Positions 6,560-10,210 of a DNA stretch of 10,210 nt are shown piece after piece. The position numbers and the translations under genes were made by a program. The stretch is from contig DRJH01000209.1 in the NCBI GenBank assembly GCA_011052285.1, forward strand, positions 1 to 10,210, in the 5' to 3' direction. A model generated the notes under the pieces. The model searched no databases, was not told where the DNA came from, and worked only from the letters and a program-made list of their open reading frames with translations. The stretch is from Gammaproteobacteria bacterium. Its GTDB lineage: Bacteria; Pseudomonadota; Gammaproteobacteria; Arenicellales; DRJH01. Position 1 is the stretch's first letter, and the number at the start of each line of letters is the position of its first letter.

Positions 6560-7414
6560 TCAGCTAGGTGTAATACCACGCAACCTCTCGTTACGCCGCC
6601 GTAACAGCTCAATCAGACTCAGTAACATGATCGAGAAAATGATCAACATGGTAGCAACCGCCAGAATTGTTGGGCTGATTTGCTCACGGATGCCAGAAAA
6701 CATCTGCCAGGGGATAGTGCGTTGTTCAACGCTACCGACAAACATAATGACAACGACTTCATCATAGGAAGTGATAAATGCAAACAGGGCGCCTGAGATG
6801 ACTCCGGGGGTGATAATTGGCACGGTAATCTGGAAAAAACTGCGGGTGGGGCTAGCTCCCAAACTGGCTGCGGCACGCAGCAGACTATTATCAAAGCCCA
6901 CAAGAGTGGCGGTAACGGTAATAACTACAAATGGTGTGGCGAGGGCGGCATGGGCGAGAATAACGCCCGGGAAGGTCCCCTGCAATCCGATTCTGGAATA
7001 AAAGAAAAACATACCGGCCGCGGAGATGATCAGCGGCACGATCATCGGTGAAATCAAAATACCGGTAATAGTCGTCCGAAACGGAAATTCCTCCCGGCTC
7101 AAACCCAGGGCGGCCAGAGTACCCAAAAAGGTTGAAATCAGGGTCGAGAAGAAGGCAATTACGAAACTGTTGCGGACAGCTGAATGCCAGTTACTGTTGG
7201 TAAAAAAATCCTGGTACCAACGTAGCGAATAGCCGTCAGGATCCAGCGCCAGCATCTTGGCAGTAAAATTGAAATAAGGAGAGGCATTAAAAGACAGCGG
7301 AATAATGACAATAATAGGAAAAATCAGAAAGAAAAAAACCAGCCCACAAATCAGCAGGAACGTGTAGTGCCAGATTTTATCCAGCGGTGATGCATAAGGA
7401 GGAAGCGCAGCCAT
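6560..7414 (-). CDS. potC: PotC-like ABC transporter inner-membrane permease
   Basis: This 284-residue permease belongs to the spermidine/putrescine branch (PotC/PotI/YdcV type). It pairs with the neighbouring PotB-like subunit to form the translocation pore in the inner membrane. Hydrophobic segments begin at about residues 18-41, 82-105, 115-140, 150-173, 205-228 and 248-270, giving the usual six helices. The EAA loop that docks with the ATPase is at 180-204 (RAAASLGASPTRSF, then VPIITPG). The SYDEVVVIMF stretch at 216-225 is characteristic of this permease group. The start follows the PotB-like stop after three bases and has no strong ribosome site, so translational coupling is likely. Length fits the family (E. 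coli PotC is about 264 residues). The symbol is a family-level assignment; the substrate cannot be read from the sequence. Confidence 0.88.
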   Translation of the reverse strand: MAALPPYASPLDKIWHYTFLLICGLVFFFLIFPIIVIIPLSFNASPYFNFTAKMLALDPDGYSLRWYQDFFTNSNWHSAVRNSFVIAFFSTLISTFLGTLAALGLSREEFPFRTTITGILISPMIVPLIISAAGMFFFYSRIGLQGTFPGVILAHAALATPFVVITVTATLVGFDNSLLRAAASLGASPTRSFFQITVPIITPGVISGALFAFITSYDEVVVIMFVGSVEQRTIPWQMFSGIREQISPTILAVATMLIIFSIMLLSLIELLRRRNERLRGITPS

Positions 7415-7417
7415 GTT

Positions 7418-8671
7418 CTAGCCCAGTTTCATATTGTTAATACCGACCATCTTGTCATAGATCACATACAATACCAGGACAATGGCCAGCAATATTGCGC
7501 CCAGTGCGGCGCCAAGTCCCCAGTTCAGCGAATTGGAAATGTGATAGGCAATGAAGTTGCTGATAAAAGTGCCTTGTGTGCCACCGACCAAAGCCGGCGT
7601 AATGTAGTAACCGATTGCCAGAATAAACACCAGAATGCTCCCCGCACCAATGCCGGGAATCGTGTTTGGGAAATAAATTCTGGCAAAAGCCAGATACGGG
7701 GTAGCACCCATGGATTGGGCTGCACGCATATAACTCGGCGGTATGGTTTTCATGACACTAAACAAGGGTAGCACCATGAAAGGCAGCAGCACATGGCTCA
7801 TGGCGACCACCGTGCCAATTTGGTTGTGAATCATCTGCAAACGATTATCTGTACTGATAATATTCATCCAGACCAGCAAATCATTGATGACCCCCTCACG
7901 TTGCAGCAGGGCAATCCAGGCACTGGTGCGCACCAGCAGCGATGTCCAGAACGGCAGCAGTACCAGGATGATCAGCAAATTACTTTTTTTCGTGGGTAAT
8001 GTGGCCAATAAGTAGGCGACCGGATAACCCAAAATAATCGTTATGACGGTGATTAACAGGCTTAGCATCAAAGTCCGGACGAACAGATTGAGATAAATCT
8101 GCTGTTTCTCCGGCTTCATTGTCAATTTCCCGGTGTCATCGATATGCGCGTCTACCGCGGCATAAAAATACGTTGGGGTCACACTGCCACTTTGTAATTT
8201 CAGTAAAAACCAGACATCATGTCGGCCCCATTTTTTGTCGATCTTGAGCAGGGCTTGTTTATACGAAGGGACCTCTTTAAGCCGTTTTACTTTACGAGCC
8301 GTCTTGCGAAAAAGGCTGGACATACCTGATTTTTCATAATTTAAGCGCTTACCAAGACGATTTATGGTGAAATTTTTCTGTCCTTCCTTGAAATCCTGTG
8401 CCAGGGCGGCAAAAACTTTTTCTCCTGGCAACTGGCCCGATTTCTCATCCCACTTTGCCAGAAGCGGTACCGTGCGGTGTAGTACATTGGGTACCAGGCT
8501 GTTGTCAAAACTGCGGACCAGCATATCCGCTATGGGGAACAGAAAAGTGATCAAGATGAAAACAAACAACGGCGCCACCAACAGCAGCGCAGTGATCTTG
8601 CGCCGCCGCAACGTACGATGCAGGCTGGTTTTCAGTGGCACACCGTCAGCGGTGGTCAAAACCTGGGTCAT
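7418..8671 (-). CDS. potB: PotB-like ABC transporter permease with large insertion
   Basis: This 417-residue partner permease of the polyamine-type importer is unusually long: E. coli PotB is about 275. The first helix spans residues 27-48. About 145 mostly polar, lysine-rich residues (roughly 52-195, ending before VRTLMLSLL) follow before the second helix at 197-217. This places the extra domain on the periplasmic side between helices 1 and 2, if the basic N-terminus (LRRRK) is cytoplasmic. The remaining segments are of normal permease layout, with the EAA loop at 316-340 (RAAQSMGATPYLAF...FPNTIPG) and a following YYITPALVGG segment typical of the PotB group. GGAG at 8678-8681 lies six bases before the ATG. 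It is separated from the binding-protein gene by 167 bases containing a strong hairpin. Similar long permeases occur in some polyamine-like transport operons, so the insertion is probably a subgroup trait, not damage. Confidence 0.88.
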   Translation of the reverse strand: MTQVLTTADGVPLKTSLHRTLRRRKITALLLVAPLFVFILITFLFPIADMLVRSFDNSLVPNVLHRTVPLLAKWDEKSGQLPGEKVFAALAQDFKEGQKNFTINRLGKRLNYEKSGMSSLFRKTARKVKRLKEVPSYKQALLKIDKKWGRHDVWFLLKLQSGSVTPTYFYAAVDAHIDDTGKLTMKPEKQQIYLNLFVRTLMLSLLITVITIILGYPVAYLLATLPTKKSNLLIILVLLPFWTSLLVRTSAWIALLQREGVINDLLVWMNIISTDNRLQMIHNQIGTVVAMSHVLLPFMVLPLFSVMKTIPPSYMRAAQSMGATPYLAFARIYFPNTIPGIGAGSILVFILAIGYYITPALVGGTQGTFISNFIAYHISNSLNWGLGAALGAILLAIVLVLYVIYDKMVGINNMKLG

Positions 8672-8787
8672 GGATGGCTCCGTGTGGTTATCTAGCTAGC
8701 GGCCAACTCAACAATAAAACTGGTCAGAAAGCGATTTTGTAACTGCGGGTCAGGCAATGATATGTTTTGAAGTGGCTAAGAAATACA

Positions 8788-8820
8788 TTCAGTACCGGGG
8801 CCACCTGCCCCGGTACTGAA
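8788..8820 (-). terminator. Strong intrinsic-terminator-like hairpin between binding protein and permeases
   Basis: TTCAGTACCGGGGC (8788-8801) and GCCCCGGTACTGAA (8807-8820) form a perfect 14-bp stem with a five-base loop. On the - strand it begins 18 bases after the stop codon of the binding-protein gene and is followed by the T-rich TGTATTTCTT. It most likely terminates part of the transcription and protects the 3' end of the upstream mRNA, which would yield more binding protein than permease. Complete termination is possible but would require a separate permease promoter, and I see no convincing one in 8672-8787. Confidence 0.8.
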
Positions 8821-8838
8821 CCTTTGGAAGCTATAACC

Positions 8839-9942
8839 TTATTTTGCCAGCCAGGCTTCAAAGCGGGCGGACAGCTCGTCTTTGTGATCGGCCCACCAGG
8901 AATAATTGGTGATGAATGAATGCTTGGCATTGATCGGGTTGGTCGGCATATGTGGCTTCATGTCGATTCCCAGTTCGGCATGCTTGCCAACCAGCGGTGC
9001 CGAGGAAGCACGGGCCGGACCGTATGAGATGTATTTCGCCTGGTCTGCAAGCCGCTGGGTATCACTGGCGAAGCGGATATATTTCAATGCAGCGGCACGA
9101 TGGGGAGCGCCCTTGGGCAGGACGAAACCGTCGAGATCAAGTGCTTCCCAGTCCCACATCATCGCGATGGGTTGTTTTTCCTTGGCAATGGCATTGAACA
9201 AACGGCCATTGAAGGCAGAGGCCATGACCACTTCACCATCGGCCAGCAGCTGCGGTGGTTGTGCGCCCTGGGTCCACCACACAGTCTGGTCTTTGATAGT
9301 ATCAAGTTTTTTGAAAGCCCGATCCACACCTTCCGGAGTATCGAGAACATCATAGACCTTGGCCGGATCGACGCCATCTGCAATTAGTGCCCACTCCAGA
9401 TTGTAGGTGGGTACCTTCTGCAAGGCCCGTTTACCAGGGAAATTTTTCAGATCAAATACATCTTTGATACTGGTCGGTGCTTTTTTCAGCAGATCGGTAC
9501 GATAACCAAAGGTGGTTGAATAAACGATCAGCGGCACGAAGCAGGGTGAAACAATCATACTGCCGAAGTCTTTGGTGGCTGGCGTACCATCCGGTGCTGG
9601 CGCGATATCCTTGTCAAAATTAATTTCTTCCAGTAAACCCTCATCGCAAAGGGTTATCGTATCTGAGGCAATCAGATCGACCACATCCCAGGTCACATTG
9701 CCGGCTTCTGACTGGGCGCGTAATTTGGCCAGACCCTGGGCCGAAGAATCATCATTGACAATATTGATATCCGGATTTGCTTTCATGAAGGGGTTACTGT
9801 AGGCCTTCTGCTGGCTGGCCGTATAGGCACCACCCCAGGAAACGACCACCAGGTCGGTCTTTGCTGCCGATGCCACGCCGGATGTTGCCAAGCCCGCGGC
9901 GACCAGGGTGGCCAGCAGTGTTTGTTGTAACGGTTTATTCAT
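8839..9942 (-). CDS. Periplasmic polyamine-type ABC substrate-binding protein
   Basis: This 367-residue binding protein of the PotD/PotF family (COG0687-like) delivers its ligand to the permease pair encoded downstream. The signal peptide MNKPLQQTLLATLVAAGLATSGVASA has a clear ASA cleavage site after residue 26. The mature protein starts with a DLVVVSWGGAYTASQQKA strand-loop typical of the family. C99 and C134 probably form a disulfide in the periplasm. The WWTQGAQPPQLLADGEVVMASAFNGR stretch forms part of the second lobe, whose hydrophobic and acidic residues usually contact the ligand. GAGAGGAG eight bases before the ATG gives a strong ribosome site, in line with high expression. The ATPase gene lies upstream on the same strand. 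Polyamine is the family default, but related proteins bind other cationic or amino-acid-like compounds, so no symbol is given. Confidence 0.9.
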   Translation of the reverse strand: MNKPLQQTLLATLVAAGLATSGVASAAKTDLVVVSWGGAYTASQQKAYSNPFMKANPDINIVNDDSSAQGLAKLRAQSEAGNVTWDVVDLIASDTITLCDEGLLEEINFDKDIAPAPDGTPATKDFGSMIVSPCFVPLIVYSTTFGYRTDLLKKAPTSIKDVFDLKNFPGKRALQKVPTYNLEWALIADGVDPAKVYDVLDTPEGVDRAFKKLDTIKDQTVWWTQGAQPPQLLADGEVVMASAFNGRLFNAIAKEKQPIAMMWDWEALDLDGFVLPKGAPHRAAALKYIRFASDTQRLADQAKYISYGPARASSAPLVGKHAELGIDMKPHMPTNPINAKHSFITNYSWWADHKDELSARFEAWLAK

Positions 9943-9950
9943 AGTTGCAT

Positions 9951-9958
9951 CTCCTCTC
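9951..9958 (-). promoter_or_regulatory. Strong Shine-Dalgarno site of the binding-protein gene
   Basis: GAGAGGAG on the - strand is placed eight bases before the ATG at 9942. The 97-base gap up to the ATPase stop also holds TTGGCA (about 10009-10014), a possible -35 element, but no matching good -10, so a separate promoter is not claimed. Confidence 0.7.
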
Positions 9959-10039
9959 AGTTAAGTGTGGTACTACTCTCATTACAATAGACGTTCGTTA
10001 TGAACGGCATGCCAACTTTGGCCTAGGCGCCTGTTGCGT

Positions 10040-10210
10040 CTAGTCCGTTGCGTCCAGGGCGCGACAATCTTCAACACCCCAACCGACACGAATTTGGGCC
10101 CCGGTCTTCAGGGATGCGTGGGAAGAGGAATTGGCGATTTTGACCACGAACTCATTGTTTCCACAGACACAGGCACGGGTCCTGATATGATCTCCAAGAT
10201 AAATCAGCTC
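10040..10210 (-). CDS. potA: PotA-like ABC transporter ATPase, C-terminal TOBE domain (5' partial)
   Basis: The last 56 codons of a gene enter from the right edge, too short and without a start to stand out as an ORF. The translation begins ELIYLGDHIRTRACVCGNNE and ends VGWGVEDCRALDATD before TAG. The YLGDH segment, a central VVKIANS strand and the closing GW..EDCRALD segment are typical of the TOBE_2 domain at the C-terminus of PotA/UgpC-like ATPases. That domain is regulatory; the nucleotide-binding domain lies outside the window. The gene is 97 bases upstream of the binding-protein gene on the same strand, giving the order ATPase, binding protein, permease, permease. The reading frame is open throughout. 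Confidence 0.85.
   Translation of the reverse strand, partial: ELIYLGDHIRTRACVCGNNEFVVKIANSSSHASLKTGAQIRVGWGVEDCRALDATD

Noticed and set aside
8906..9355. Open frame of 149 codons on the + strand opposite the binding-protein gene
   Set aside because: The - strand encodes a clear signal peptide and PotD-type protein over the same bases; the + frame is low-complexity and has no family resemblance.
9992..10020. Small inverted repeats CGTTC/GAACG and GCCAA/TTGGC between the ATPase and binding-protein genes
   Set aside because: Stems of four or five pairs without a T-run are common by chance; neither a terminator nor an operator can be supported.

Overview
The window carries two operons that face each other. 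The left part (1-6033, + strand) is the 3' portion of an alternative complex III (ACIII, quinol:cytochrome c or quinol:HiPIP oxidoreductase) operon. It reads in order: molybdopterin-oxidoreductase-like ActB1 (cut by the window edge), iron-sulfur ActB2, NrfD-type ActC, DUF3341 protein ActD, mono-heme cytochrome c ActE and the second NrfD-like subunit ActF. The genes are tightly packed, with zero- or three-base gaps or ATGA overlaps, which indicates one transcript and translational coupling. ActA (the multiheme cytochrome c subunit) and the N-terminus of ActB1 would be expected just left of the window.

The right part (6132-10210, - strand) is a polyamine-type ABC importer. In transcription order it has the last 56 codons of a PotA-like ATPase (TOBE domain), a periplasmic substrate-binding protein, a strong 14-bp hairpin, a PotB-like permease with a large soluble insertion, and a PotC-like permease. 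A small two-helix membrane protein with a C-terminal zinc ribbon follows and is probably the last gene. The two operons converge on a 98-bp gap holding a 9-bp inverted repeat.

The organism is a Gram-negative bacterium, shown by Sec signal peptides, a periplasmic binding protein and a periplasmic cytochrome c. Roughly balanced base composition, strong Shine-Dalgarno sites and the style of the ABC genes suggest a gammaproteobacterium, possibly a marine or sulfur/methane-oxidising type. That placement is an inference and needs a database search.

Together, the ACIII genes encode a membrane complex that replaces cytochrome bc1. It oxidises quinol at ActC/ActF, has FeS clusters in ActB2, and passes electrons to periplasmic carriers through ActE and the unseen ActA. 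The importer would bring in polyamines or a related cationic or amino-acid-like solute. I see no mobile element, tRNA, rRNA, CRISPR array or phage gene, and no gene-free stretch longer than about 170 bases. I found no convincing wholly new system. The most interesting points are the ActB split by a single in-frame stop codon, the loss of the lipoprotein cysteine in ActE, the hairpin separating the binding protein from its permeases, the insertion in the PotB-like permease, and the unrecognised zinc-ribbon membrane protein.
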